DNA of 51,637 nt from an uncultured Methanomethylovorans sp. (GTDB lineage: Archaea > Halobacteriota > Methanosarcinia > Methanosarcinales > Methanosarcinaceae), in NCBI GenBank assembly GCA_937968035.1, contig CALBTS010000414.1, forward strand, positions 1 to 51,637, given 5' to 3'. The number at the start of each line of letters is the position of its first letter. Positions within the stretch are counted from its first letter, which is position 1. Below the pieces are notes generated by a model that saw nothing but the letters and a program-made list of their open reading frames with translations, did not search any database and was not told the origin of the DNA. The position numbers and the translations under genes were made by a program. This document shows positions 33,463 to 43,500 of this stretch, one piece after another.

Positions 33463-34334
33463 TTTCTACCTCCGGGAACAGGGATAGGATATGAAACGAA
33501 TATTTCTTTATCAGAAGATACTACAGTAATGTTGGCAATCACTACTGCATGCCTTGAGATGGTAAACGGCTGACCGTCAACAAAATTTCCTGAGATCGTG
33601 AATATACCTTCACCTGCTGTGCCATTGAGGACATTTATCTGGTACTCGTGGGAAGACGTCAGATCATTGAAATGGAAGTTAAAGTAGCTGGTCCCGTTCG
33701 TTCCATCACGGATGTGGTTCCCTGTGACATTCAGATAAGTGTATCCTGAAGAAGTTGCAGTATCCAGTGTGGAATTGGTGTCCATAACACTCACGTGCAC
33801 ATCGCCTCCAGAATTGTGGATGTCCATAGCCCAGAGCATGTTGCTACCCATTTCGACAGCTTCAATGCGCAAGCAGCCTGAATTATTAGACAGAGTACTG
33901 GCGTCTGGTATTTCCATTATGAAGACATCTGTCAGGTTCACATTCCTTACCAATGTCCAGTTAGCCACACCATCTGCCATACCATTCTTTGAAAAATGGG
34001 CATTTATAAGCGTACTATTTTCTATGTTCAGACTTGTTCCAGAAAAAGCGAACATCTTAACTAATTGATTTTCGTATGATAAGAGAAAATTTTTGAATAC
34101 ATTACTATCAAAAGTACCGGAGTTTATTGCACTTATATAGGCATCCTCATAAGCATGTGAAGTTAGTGCAAGCACATTTCCCATCTCAAAAGAACTGGTC
34201 TCAGTGCTGGAATCAGAGGCCATGTTGCTTGCATATATGACATTATTGAGCATAACAGTGAATACAACGATGCCCACACCTATAGCAAAGCCAGCGATGA
34301 GTAATATCTGTGCTGAATCATCATCCAGTCTCAT
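33459..34334 (-). CDS. Pilin-like surface protein (cluster gene 3)
   Basis: The protein has 291 residues. The N-terminus MRLDDDSAQILLIAGFAIGVGIVVFTVML shows three Asp, then Ser-Ala-Gln-Ile followed by a hydrophobic helix. The Ala/Gly-Gln-Ile junction is shared with cluster genes 1 and 2 and is the likely cleavage point of a prepilin-type peptidase. The outer domain is long, with many sequons (NNSG, NGTS, NLTD), and ends in a beta strand before PIPVPGGRK. GGAGAA precedes the ATG by seven bases. Confidence 0.72.
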   Translation of the reverse strand: MRLDDDSAQILLIAGFAIGVGIVVFTVMLNNVIYASNMASDSSTETSSFEMGNVLALTSHAYEDAYISAINSGTFDSNVFKNFLLSYENQLVKMFAFSGTSLNIENSTLINAHFSKNGMADGVANWTLVRNVNLTDVFIMEIPDASTLSNNSGCLRIEAVEMGSNMLWAMDIHNSGGDVHVSVMDTNSTLDTATSSGYTYLNVTGNHIRDGTNGTSYFNFHFNDLTSSHEYQINVLNGTAGEGIFTISGNFVDGQPFTISRHAVVIANITVVSSDKEIFVSYPIPVPGGRK

Positions 34335-34350
34335 TATGTTTTCTCCTTGA

Positions 34351-34971
34351 TCACATTCTCCAGAGGGTAAGCTTCACATCCACTATGTTATAGAGATCAG
34401 AAGATGGATCCGAGTCAGGTATACCAGTGTTTGCCACAAAGGAGATCGGATCAGATAAATCGAAGTCAGAAAGCAACACTTTCCTGGAAACAGAAACTGC
34501 GTTATCGGAAGGATCACCATTGTAGATATAAGCTGCTCTTTGTGGTAGTCCAGAACTGTCGATGTATATAAATAAAACATTATGTGCTATCCCTCGGGGT
34601 ACAGCTATCTCTTTAAGTATCCCCGAAGTGGAACTGTTCAAAAGATTAGAGTTCTTAGTATTAACTGAACAGTATGCTGTACCGTTCCAGGAAAACTCCT
34701 GGCCATTCCATGAGATAATGTCCTGCTTAAGAGATGAGGCATGTGCAGAAGAGGTATGGTCCAGCACATTAAGCATGTCCTGCCCTATTGTTTGCATCTG
34801 GGCTTCAATGTGGGCATTGGCCGTAGAGGATGTAAGTGGAGTAAGAGACGTGGCCTGCACAGTGAACACAATTACTGAAACCATTATCATAGTGGCAGTG
34901 ACTGCTTCCAGTGTGTGTATCTGCCCGAAAGGATCTTTTTTCAGATTAGAGTTGATACTCACTCTAGTCAT
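34351..34971 (-). CDS. Pilin-like surface protein (cluster gene 2)
   Basis: The protein has 206 residues. KKDPFGQIHTLEAVTATMIMVSVIVFTVQA holds a basic region, Gly-Gln-Ile junction, a Glu at position +6 after it and a hydrophobic helix: the layout of type IV prepilins (Gly, then Glu near +5, then helix). A possible disordered linker follows and a domain with WNGQEFSWNGTAYCSV. It starts two bases after the stop of gene 1 (TGAGATG). Confidence 0.75.
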   Translation of the reverse strand: MTRVSINSNLKKDPFGQIHTLEAVTATMIMVSVIVFTVQATSLTPLTSSTANAHIEAQMQTIGQDMLNVLDHTSSAHASSLKQDIISWNGQEFSWNGTAYCSVNTKNSNLLNSSTSGILKEIAVPRGIAHNVLFIYIDSSGLPQRAAYIYNGDPSDNAVSVSRKVLLSDFDLSDPISFVANTGIPDSDPSSDLYNIVDVKLTLWRM

Positions 34972-34972
34972 C

Positions 34973-35437
34973 TCACCACACCCTGAATGACATTATGGCA
35001 GTATGTGTGTTACCGATACTGTCCTCTACTAAAACTATTCTTTTAGTCTGTCCTATGCTTCCCACATCCGGAAGACGTTTCCCGGCATATGAGACAACTT
35101 TTGTGCCATTTTCCAGGGAAACATTAAGATCATAGATGAAAAACGTACCACTGATCCCAAGCGAGTTTTGAGCGCTTGTGTAATTTGTATTCAATTGTGT
35201 GAAGAAATCATCCATAAGACTACTGTTCACCATGTTGGGCGTCTGTGGATCACCCGCACTTATCTGATCTTCTACCACAGTTTTTGCTACTCTATCTGCT
35301 ATAATGGTCACCTCATCCGAACTTGATTCAAATGGTGTGAAAAGTCCTGTGGCATACTGGAACACAAACACGAGAGCTAGCAGGAATATCGTAATACCTG
35401 CCAGATAATCCAATGTTATCTGTCCACTTTCATTCAT
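34973..35437 (-). CDS. Pilin-like surface protein (cluster gene 1, first of the operon)
   Basis: The protein has 154 residues. MNESGQITLDYLAGITIFLLALVFVFQY is a minimal prepilin leader: Gly then Gln-Ile-Thr-Leu-Asp (Asp at +5 in place of the usual Glu) and a hydrophobic helix. The rest is a small outer domain (FFIYDLNVSLENGTKVVSYAGKR). It is the first gene of a six-gene minus-strand run (34973 back to 30730) with overlaps or tiny gaps throughout. A TATA-rich element at 35454-35472 is about 27 bases from the ATG, so the operon mRNA may be leaderless. Confidence 0.75.
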   Translation of the reverse strand: MNESGQITLDYLAGITIFLLALVFVFQYATGLFTPFESSSDEVTIIADRVAKTVVEDQISAGDPQTPNMVNSSLMDDFFTQLNTNYTSAQNSLGISGTFFIYDLNVSLENGTKVVSYAGKRLPDVGSIGQTKRIVLVEDSIGNTHTAIMSFRVW

Positions 35438-35542
35438 TTGATAGACTATATTTTATAAATATATAAATATAACATTCCTACTATTTCGTTCAAGTCTACA
35501 GAGTCTACATTTCGCAATATTAAAATGCTGTAGAGGCATAGT
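35438..35542. promoter_or_regulatory. Divergent promoter region between pilin-like operon and mre11
   Basis: An AT-rich block ATAAATATATAAATATA (about 35454-35470) supplies the minus-strand TATA. Two adjacent 9-base direct repeats AGTCTACAG and AGTCTACAT (35493-35510) lie in the centre of the gap and may be a regulator site. For mre11, GAGG lies about 9 bases before its ATG. No clear plus-strand TATA was picked out. Confidence 0.5.
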
Positions 35543-36955
35543 ATGACACAGATGGACCGAGAGATCAAAATAATCCATACTGCAGACACTCATATAGGAT
35601 ACCGGCAATACCACAGTGATGTACGCAGACAGGATTTCCTGCAGGCATTTTCAGCGGTTATCGATGATGCAATTAAAATGAAAGTAGATGCTGTGGTACA
35701 TGCAGGTGACCTTTTTGATTCAAGGACCCCTTCCCTGGAAGATATCCTGGATACAATGAAATTATTCTCCCGGCTCAAAGTAGCAGATATCCCTCTTCTG
35801 GCCATTGTAGGCAATCATGAAAGCAAGCAGAGTACACAGTGGCTTGACCTTTTTGAAAGCATGGGACTTGCAATAAGATTGGGGAACACTCCGTATATGC
35901 TTGAAGAAGTGGCCTTTTTTGGGATTGACAGTGTTCCCCGGTCCAAGATACCACTTTTCGATTTTTCGGTCTTTGAAGAACCTCTGGACTCTTCATATAA
36001 TGTACTTGTAATGCATCAGCTCATGAGTCCCATTACTATTGGTGAGTGGGACTGTGCTTCAGTGATAGGATCTATGCCCTTCCATGTGGATGTGATGCTA
36101 CTGGGAGATTATCACAAGTATGAGAAGATCACCGTGGGTGATACGTGGGTAACATACTGTGGCAGCACTGAGCGCAATAGTCTTGCAGAAAAAGAGGATC
36201 GATCTTACAACATAATTACCGTTTCCGAAAAGGGCATCGATATCAGCAGACGGACTATTTGTACACGGGAATTCTTGAGGATACCAGTGACAATAAGGGA
36301 CCCTGCAAAGATATACGAGGACATATTGTCTGCTGTGAAAGAACAGGACGTGGAAGGGAAAGTGGTGTTCGTAGAAATAACCGGCGATGATGACAGCGTG
36401 TCGATCTCCTATGCTGAGATAGAAGAGATGCTACTTTCACGTAATGTCCTCGTTCCAGGGGTAAGGGACCTGAGGAAAGTCACTGAAGATCTTCTTGGAC
36501 AATCTGTTTCCATTTCCTTCTATGATCCAGATGAGGCGATAAAAGACGAGATCAAAAAAATGAATCTTTCAGAGGGTGGGCTGCTCATGGACGAGATCGT
36601 CAGAGACCTATCCCTTCCCAAAACAAAGGTTAGCGATGAGGCAGAAAACCGTCTTAGTACTCTTCTGGAGATAATGGACTTTTCAAAACCAATACCATTA
36701 ACATGTATCCAGGAAAAAACATCGTTACCTGTATCTGAATCAGGGAAAGAGGCAACTCTTTCTTTACCCCCTGAAATAACTATAATAGAAACTGAAAGAT
36801 CTGAGATCAACATTACCGAGGACAAGGTCCCTGGATCTGAAAATAGGTCAGATATGATTGCAACAGAAACAGAGAATGAAAAGCATCCAGAAAAGAAACA
36901 AAAGGCATCTGCTCATGCAAAGCCAAAACAGTACAATCTGGGTGATTACCTTTGA
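35543..36955 (+). CDS. mre11: DNA double-strand break repair nuclease Mre11
   Basis: The protein has 470 residues. The phosphoesterase motifs run in order: HTADTHIG (I), HAGDLFDSR (II), IVGNHES (III), MHQL (IV) and LGDYHKYE (V, with Gly-Asp-Tyr-His in place of the more usual Gly-His-x-His). The C-terminal 120 residues are less conserved: an acidic Ser/Thr/Glu-rich linker, then KPKQYNLGDYL, the short helix that docks on Rad50 in many archaea. With Rad50 it processes DNA ends. Its TGA overlaps the Rad50 ATG by one base, so the pair is coupled. Confidence 0.95.
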   Translation: MTQMDREIKIIHTADTHIGYRQYHSDVRRQDFLQAFSAVIDDAIKMKVDAVVHAGDLFDSRTPSLEDILDTMKLFSRLKVADIPLLAIVGNHESKQSTQWLDLFESMGLAIRLGNTPYMLEEVAFFGIDSVPRSKIPLFDFSVFEEPLDSSYNVLVMHQLMSPITIGEWDCASVIGSMPFHVDVMLLGDYHKYEKITVGDTWVTYCGSTERNSLAEKEDRSYNIITVSEKGIDISRRTICTREFLRIPVTIRDPAKIYEDILSAVKEQDVEGKVVFVEITGDDDSVSISYAEIEEMLLSRNVLVPGVRDLRKVTEDLLGQSVSISFYDPDEAIKDEIKKMNLSEGGLLMDEIVRDLSLPKTKVSDEAENRLSTLLEIMDFSKPIPLTCIQEKTSLPVSESGKEATLSLPPEITIIETERSEINITEDKVPGSENRSDMIATETENEKHPEKKQKASAHAKPKQYNLGDYL

Positions 36956-39615
36956 TGCTTAAATACCTGAAAGTTGAGAATATCCGCAGTTACCAAGACC
37001 TTGATATTCATTTTAAGAATGGGGTTACTGTTGTTTCAGGGGTTAATGGCAGTGGTAAGTCCAGCCTGCTGGAAGCTTGCTTCACAGGTCTTTTTGGAAG
37101 CAGGACCCTCACAAAAGATTTCACTATCACCGATATTGTGCGAAAGGGAGCCACAAAAGCATCTATTTTATTGGAATTTGAGCAAAATGGTAATGTTTAC
37201 TCTATGGAACAGGTATTTCGTAATGATCCTGAATCTGGGAGAGCCTCAAATACCCGTTCAGTGCTGAAGGTCAACGGGCAGATATTCACAGACCAGGCAA
37301 AACGCACTTACGACAGCATTCTTTCGCTCCTTAGAATGGATGAAGAAGCTTTCAGGAACTGCGTGTACATAAGGCAGGGCGAGATAGATGTACTTATTAA
37401 TGCAAAACCTGCGGACAGGCAGAAGATGATAGATGACCTTCTGCAGATCGGAAAACTTGAAGATTACAGAGAACGTGCCGGAAGTGCCAGGATAGGAGTG
37501 GGAAGACATCAGCGGGATACAGAAAGGCGGATAAAGGAAGTAAAGAACGAAACAGCAGAGATCGAAAGTAAGGATCCTGTTGGCAGCTTGAACCGCTTGC
37601 TGACCGAAGCCTCACAGATTAAGGAACATCATGCTAATGTCATTAAAAAAAGAGATAAAGCAAGGTCAGGCATCGATGAGTTGCGTTCAAAGCTTGGAGA
37701 ATATGAACAACTTACACTTCAAAAAAAGTCGATCAGCACCCAGATACTGGGTTTCAATAATAAAAAAACAGAAGCATTTGAGAGTATTAACAACAGTACT
37801 TCTTCTATTCAATCTCTACGCTCACATATAAATGAACTCAAACAAAGTGTTTCCAGTATCAAGGAACAAATGGAATGGGATGGAGAAGTAGAGCAAATGC
37901 TTGTGCATGCTGAAAAGCAGGAGCTTGTACAACGAAACAAGCTTAACGATGCCGAGCAAAAAAAAGCCTTGCATACGCAAAAAATTGAAAATGCAGATAG
38001 GAATTTACAGCAGCTTTCCAGCCAGATAAAGGATATAGATCTCTCTCTTAAAAGCAACCTGAAGAAGAAGGAAGATGTGGCTGTACAAATTGAAAAGCTA
38101 AAAGTTTCACTTAAAGATACGCAAGCGGAAAAATTACACATGGCAGGAGAAATAGAGTCCCTTGGTTTTACTCCTAAGAAATTATCAGGACTTGAAGACA
38201 TAATAGAACTCGTACAAACCCAACAAAAGAGTTTGCACGGAGACAAAATGAAATTGTTCGCCCGAAAAGAAGAGATCAGCAAGCGTATAAAGAAAAGTAA
38301 ACAACTTATGGATCAAGGCAAGTGCCCTACCTGTGGCCAGGATCTGCATGGCTCTGCAATGCATGAAACGATCCAATCTGATGAGGAACATTTGGCTTCT
38401 TTGGAAGATGAACTGGCTGCTATCAGTAAGAAAGAAGAAGAATTTGGCCTGAAGATGGAACAACTAAAGCAGGTAAAAGCAGTTTCCAAGAAGATGGAGG
38501 ATTGTGATAATCGTATCAGATCATCTAATGAGATAATAGATATGTCTGAGAAAATGCTTCAAGACCATGCTTCAAGAATAGATTATGACAGTAAGAGATC
38601 AAATGAAGCTGTTTCCCATAAACAAGAAATGGAAACAGCAGTTGCACAACTGAAGGAACAGGGACAGTTGCTGCAGGAATCTGTTTCTGTCTCTGTTAAA
38701 AAGCATGCTGAAGCTCTGGAAAAGCTTGATCTTGCAAAAAAAGCACAACAAAAGTTTATAGAAAGTGAATCTAAGGTAAAGGATATAGAGAAGCTGGAAG
38801 AACGGATACACAGTGAACAGGAAAAGATTGGACTGCTGGAACAGCAGATCAAGGATGGAAAACAACGGTTATCAGAGATCGACAAAAGGATGGGAGGGAT
38901 AGATGCAGAATCACTTAGATCCCTGTTGCAGCAGTATGAAGAAGCTCTCAGGAATATCGAAGACGATATCAGGAAGCTGGAAGAGAGAAAGACTGAAGTG
39001 ATGAAGCAAACAGGAATGGCAGAAAAGGAAATAGAAAGGCTTTCCCGCCTGCAACAGGAGTTGCGCTCCCTTCAGCACAGATCAGATTTTCTTGGTGCAG
39101 TGTACAGGGATGCAGAAGAACTTGAGAGTATGTACATGCGCATCAGAGCGGAGCTTCGGTCCCGCAATGTAGGTGCTCTTGATGCTCTTATAAATGAGAT
39201 ATTCGGATTCATGTATTCGAACAACGCATATTCTCATGTGCAGCTCGATCCTGAGTATAATCTGACAATCTTCGGAAAGGATGGTACTCCTCTGGAACCA
39301 AAGTTACTTAGTGGTGGAGAAAGAGCGATCTTCAATCTGGTATTGCGATGTGCCATCTACAGATTATTGTCCATGGCAATGAACGGGCCCGCAAAGGGTT
39401 CAACCCTTCCTCCTTTGATAATGGATGAACCGACTGTATTCCTTGACAGGGGACATGTGCAACAGCTCATCAGGCTCATAGACCGCATGAGAGATTTCGG
39501 TGTGGTCCAGATAATTATTGTTTCACATGATGAAGCACTTATCGATTCTGCAGATCACTTGTTCTATGTGGAAAAAGATCCGATCACAAATACTTCCTCA
39601 ATAACAGCGCGCTAA
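36955..39615 (+). CDS. rad50: DNA double-strand break repair ATPase Rad50
   Basis: The protein has 886 residues from the ATG at 36955. The TTG just before it also reads in frame, but the TGATG overlap with mre11 favours the ATG. Walker A is VSGVNGSGKSSLLEA (about 28-42), Q-loop region YIRQGEIDVLI, then a long coiled coil to the zinc hook GKCPTCGQDLHG (Cys-x2-Cys, about residue 458), the return coil, signature LLSGGERAIFNL and Walker B LIMDEPTVFLD with the D-loop. All key residues are intact. It works with Mre11 to tether and process broken DNA ends. Confidence 0.97.
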   Translation: MLKYLKVENIRSYQDLDIHFKNGVTVVSGVNGSGKSSLLEACFTGLFGSRTLTKDFTITDIVRKGATKASILLEFEQNGNVYSMEQVFRNDPESGRASNTRSVLKVNGQIFTDQAKRTYDSILSLLRMDEEAFRNCVYIRQGEIDVLINAKPADRQKMIDDLLQIGKLEDYRERAGSARIGVGRHQRDTERRIKEVKNETAEIESKDPVGSLNRLLTEASQIKEHHANVIKKRDKARSGIDELRSKLGEYEQLTLQKKSISTQILGFNNKKTEAFESINNSTSSIQSLRSHINELKQSVSSIKEQMEWDGEVEQMLVHAEKQELVQRNKLNDAEQKKALHTQKIENADRNLQQLSSQIKDIDLSLKSNLKKKEDVAVQIEKLKVSLKDTQAEKLHMAGEIESLGFTPKKLSGLEDIIELVQTQQKSLHGDKMKLFARKEEISKRIKKSKQLMDQGKCPTCGQDLHGSAMHETIQSDEEHLASLEDELAAISKKEEEFGLKMEQLKQVKAVSKKMEDCDNRIRSSNEIIDMSEKMLQDHASRIDYDSKRSNEAVSHKQEMETAVAQLKEQGQLLQESVSVSVKKHAEALEKLDLAKKAQQKFIESESKVKDIEKLEERIHSEQEKIGLLEQQIKDGKQRLSEIDKRMGGIDAESLRSLLQQYEEALRNIEDDIRKLEERKTEVMKQTGMAEKEIERLSRLQQELRSLQHRSDFLGAVYRDAEELESMYMRIRAELRSRNVGALDALINEIFGFMYSNNAYSHVQLDPEYNLTIFGKDGTPLEPKLLSGGERAIFNLVLRCAIYRLLSMAMNGPAKGSTLPPLIMDEPTVFLDRGHVQQLIRLIDRMRDFGVVQIIIVSHDEALIDSADHLFYVEKDPITNTSSITAR

Positions 39616-39722
39616 GCGAGAGTATTTATAAGCATATTTATATAAAATGAACCATAAGTTATATTATACTTTTGTCATATAATTCGCCACAGAAGGGATA
39701 GAATGGTCTTGCGAGGTATCAC

Positions 39723-40490
39723 ATGAATGGTGAGAATAGGGATTTCATCATTGAAAGGCTTGAAAGGCAACTAAGGGAAAAAGAAACAGAGATAGATGAG
39801 ATCAAAAGGTCTCTCAGGGACTCCATCCTGACAGAGCTTCGTAGTGAATTCAAAAATGATCTTGATATCAATAATCGTCTTTCAAAAGTTGAGAACAGGA
39901 TCCAGGAACTGGCCAATAATCTCAATGGCGTTATGGATGAATTGTTAGATCAAAAATCATTGATCCGCTCATTCAAAAAGTCGGCACTTGAAAGGAGAGA
40001 ACAGGATAGTTCAACATCGTTGCAACCTCCTGCCCCTGTTGCTACAAGAGAAACAACAGTAGCAAGAGAGACAGAGACAAGGATATTAAGGGATGAAAAA
40101 AAGAAGACAGTGCCACAACCTGAAGTTCCCAGGCCCCCTCAGTCACCTGCGAAACCTCCATCCTTTTCAATCAGGCCCAATGACCTGCCGCGGGGACCGA
40201 TCGGGCAGACAGCTTCAATGAACCAGCGCTTTTACATAAGGGATGCACAACCAGAACCTTCCCAAATGAAAAAACCTGAAGCTGAAGAAAAAAAGACTGA
40301 ATATATCATAGCAGAAAGTGATGACGCACGCAGTTTCAGAAGGAAAGAGAAGAACGTTCCCCCAACATCCAGTGGTGAGTTCATCGTTGCCAGAGACAAT
40401 GTTTCCAGGAAGAGGTCAGAGACGGACTACGAAAGCGTAGAGACACGTGATGATGAAGATGCGGTCGTAACTGTCACCCGCAGGAAATGA
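39723..40490 (+). CDS. Coiled-coil protein with disordered tail and repeated short motifs, unknown function
   Basis: The protein has 255 residues, and I do not recognise the family. Residues 1-about 80 form a coiled coil (IIERLERQLREKETEIDEI, SKVENRIQELANNLNGVMDE). From about 90 the protein is Pro/Arg/Glu/Thr rich and likely disordered. In this tail a short aromatic motif recurs: SFSIRPND, RFYIRDAQ, EYIIAESDD, EFIVARDN. The repeats suggest a multivalent binding peptide. The start is supported by GAGGT 5-7 bases before the ATG. Its own TATA box (TATTTATAAG) follows the rad50 stop. Position between rad50 and smc suggests a chromosome-related role, but this is inference. Confidence 0.75.
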   Translation: MNGENRDFIIERLERQLREKETEIDEIKRSLRDSILTELRSEFKNDLDINNRLSKVENRIQELANNLNGVMDELLDQKSLIRSFKKSALERREQDSSTSLQPPAPVATRETTVARETETRILRDEKKKTVPQPEVPRPPQSPAKPPSFSIRPNDLPRGPIGQTASMNQRFYIRDAQPEPSQMKKPEAEEKKTEYIIAESDDARSFRRKEKNVPPTSSGEFIVARDNVSRKRSETDYESVETRDDEDAVVTVTRRK

Positions 40491-40529
40491 CCACCTTTCA
40501 GAGAAAGGATTTAAACACAGAGGATCCAC

Positions 40530-43500
40530 GTGTACATAAAGGAAATCGAGTTCATTAACTTCAAGTCCTTCGGGAAAAAAGTGAAGATACCATTCTATGA
40601 TGATTTCACCACAATATCAGGCCCAAACGGCAGTGGTAAATCCAATATAATTGACGGTATACTTTTTGTGCTGGGCCTTTCCAGCTCACGCACTCTTAGG
40701 GCTGAGAAGCTCACAGACCTTATCTATAACGGTGAGAAGGCAAAAAAGCCTGATTTTGCACAGGTGACCATCAAATTCGATAACACAGACAGAGAGATGC
40801 CTGTGGATACTGATGAAGTTGCCATCACCAGGAAAATAAGGGAAACTGATACCGGATATTACAGTTATTTCTACTTCAATGGTAAAGCTGTGAGCCTTGC
40901 AGATGTGCATAATTATCTTGCAAAGGCCAGGGTGACACCTGAAGGCTATAATGTAGTAATGCAGGGTGACGTAACCCGCATAATCACCATGACTCCTGTT
41001 GAAAGGCGCAAGATCATCGATGAAATTGCAGGAGTTGCCGAGTTCGACAACAAAAAGGAAAGAGCTCTCAGCGAGCTTGAGATCGTCCGGGAAAGGGTTG
41101 AAAGGGTCGATATCATTCTGGAAGAAGTTGCTGCTCAGCTCGAAAAACTTAAAGGGGAAAGAGACCAGGCACTCAAATACCAGGCATTGAAAGAAGAAAA
41201 AACAAAATTTGAAGGCTTCATGCTCCTTGCAAGGCTCAAGGATGCGAAGAAGGAACTGGTATCAATTGATGCTGACATGGAATCACGCAGATCTTCCATG
41301 AAAGAGCTGGAAGCTAGCCTTGAAGAAAGACGCCAGCGGATGGAAGAACTGGAAAAGTCACTTGAAGAGCTCACTCTCCAGATACAGCGGATGGGAGAAG
41401 ATGAGCAGATCCAGATAAAGAAAGATATAGAGTCTACACGCGGTGAGATCTCACGGTGTAAGGACAGTATAGAACTTGCAGACAGGGAACTGGAAGATGT
41501 GGATTCCAGAAGGAGGAAAGCCTTTGTAGAGATAGATGAGATCAAAGGCAAGGTATCTGACCTGGATGCAAAAATAAACGAAGAAAAAGCACGTCTTGAA
41601 GGTATCAGGGCAGAACATTCGGAAAAGCGGACTCAGAGAATGATACTGCAGAGCCGGATATCCGATGTGGATGCAAAGTTTGCCAAGACACGGGATGAAC
41701 TTACCCAGCTTAAGAACAGTCTTGAGAACACTAGAAATGAGAAAAATGAGCTCATGCGCCAGGAAGACAGGCTATTGGATGCCCTGAGGCGCAAATCAGC
41801 TGAGGTAAGGGATATTGAGAGCGAGATGGAAGATGCCCGTTCAAAGGCTGCTTCTTCAGACAGTGATATCGGTTCTGTGAAATATGATATTGAGAAGCTC
41901 AATGAGAAAATAAGTTCGCTCACAAAGGATATAGACGACCTTGAAAGCAACCGCTCCCAGCTCAAAGGAGTGGTAAAAGATATCGAAGAATCACTACGTA
42001 AATACCATGATGACTATGCCCGTATCGAGGCCAGAGTAAGAGCCGCCGAGGAACACAGCAAATATTCTAAAGCTGTGGACATGATAATCAATGAAAAGAA
42101 GCATCATGGGCTTCCCGGAATATATGGTACCATCGCTGAGCTTGGAAGTGTTGATCAGAAGTATGCAACTGCCCTTGGCATAGCTGCCGGCGGAAAGATG
42201 CAGGCAGTAGTGGTGGACACTGATGAAGATGCTGCCAGAGCTATAGACTTCCTTAAACGCAGACAGGCTGGCAGGGCTACGTTCCTTCCTCTTAACAAAA
42301 TGGAAGAGCGAAGGCCTTACAAAGATCTCAGCGACAGGAATGGGGTCATCGGCTATGCGATAGACCTTGTGGACTTCGAACCGAGGTTCGAGTCTGCCTT
42401 CTGGTATATTTTCAGGGACACTCTTGTGGTAGATACATTACAGAATGCCCGCAGGCTTATGGGTGGTCTGAGAATGGTAACCCTGGAGGGAGAGCTTATC
42501 GAGAAGAGCGGTGCTATGGTCGGAGGTTCGGCGCAGAGTTCCGGACTGTCCTTCGCCACCTCAGAAAAAGATAAACTGATCAAAGTCGCAGAGAAGATCA
42601 CCGAATTCGATTCAAGACGCAGTGCAGCTATCAAAAAACTGGATGCTGTGGAAGGCCATATTGCTGATGTGAACAGGGAGATAAATGAGCATGACAAAGA
42701 GATCTCCCGTAAAGAAATGCAGCTAGAGGAGATCGCTAGCAGAGGAGAGCGTCTGGCGCAGGTGCTGGCAGCAAAGAATGCTGAACTTGCTGAGATCGAA
42801 GAAACTCGCAAGCAACTGAGAACAGAGATGGAGGCTGTAACTGCTCAGAAAAAAGAAAAGGATGAACATGCCGGTTCACTTGAAGAGAAGATCTCTGAAC
42901 TGGAAGGTGAGCTTGCAGGATCTGAGGTGCCTGAACTGAACAGACAGGCAGAGAGCATTGATGAAGAGATGAGACATCTGGAAGGGCGTATCCGTGACAT
43001 TGAAGCACAGATCAATGCCTTTAACCTTGACAGGGAATATGCTACTGGCAGGATAGAGGAGAACAGAGATATCATAAAGTCCCTGGATGAAAAGAAAACA
43101 AATCACAAGCAACGCGTGGATGAGCTTACAGTAAAGATCAAGGAACTTGAGGTAGTGCTTACCCAGAAGCAGGCTCGTGAATCAGAGCTTGTTAATGAGC
43201 TAAAGGACATGCAACAGCAGCGTCTTGGCATGCAGAACGAGTATGGTCTTTCCAGGAAACAGTTCGAGTCCTCAAGGACAAGGTTTGATGAAGGTAACAG
43301 ACAACTGATGGCTATGGAAGCCACTCAGGCGGCTCTTGTGGAACAGATAACAGAACTGACAACAGAACTGACACAAAGAGGCATCGAGGAAACAGATGAT
43401 GTTCCAGGATCTGAGGCTGTACGTACCAGGATAGCCTCCATTGAGAAGGCAATGGAACGTCTGGAACCTGTCAATATGAGGGCCATAGATGAATTCAATG

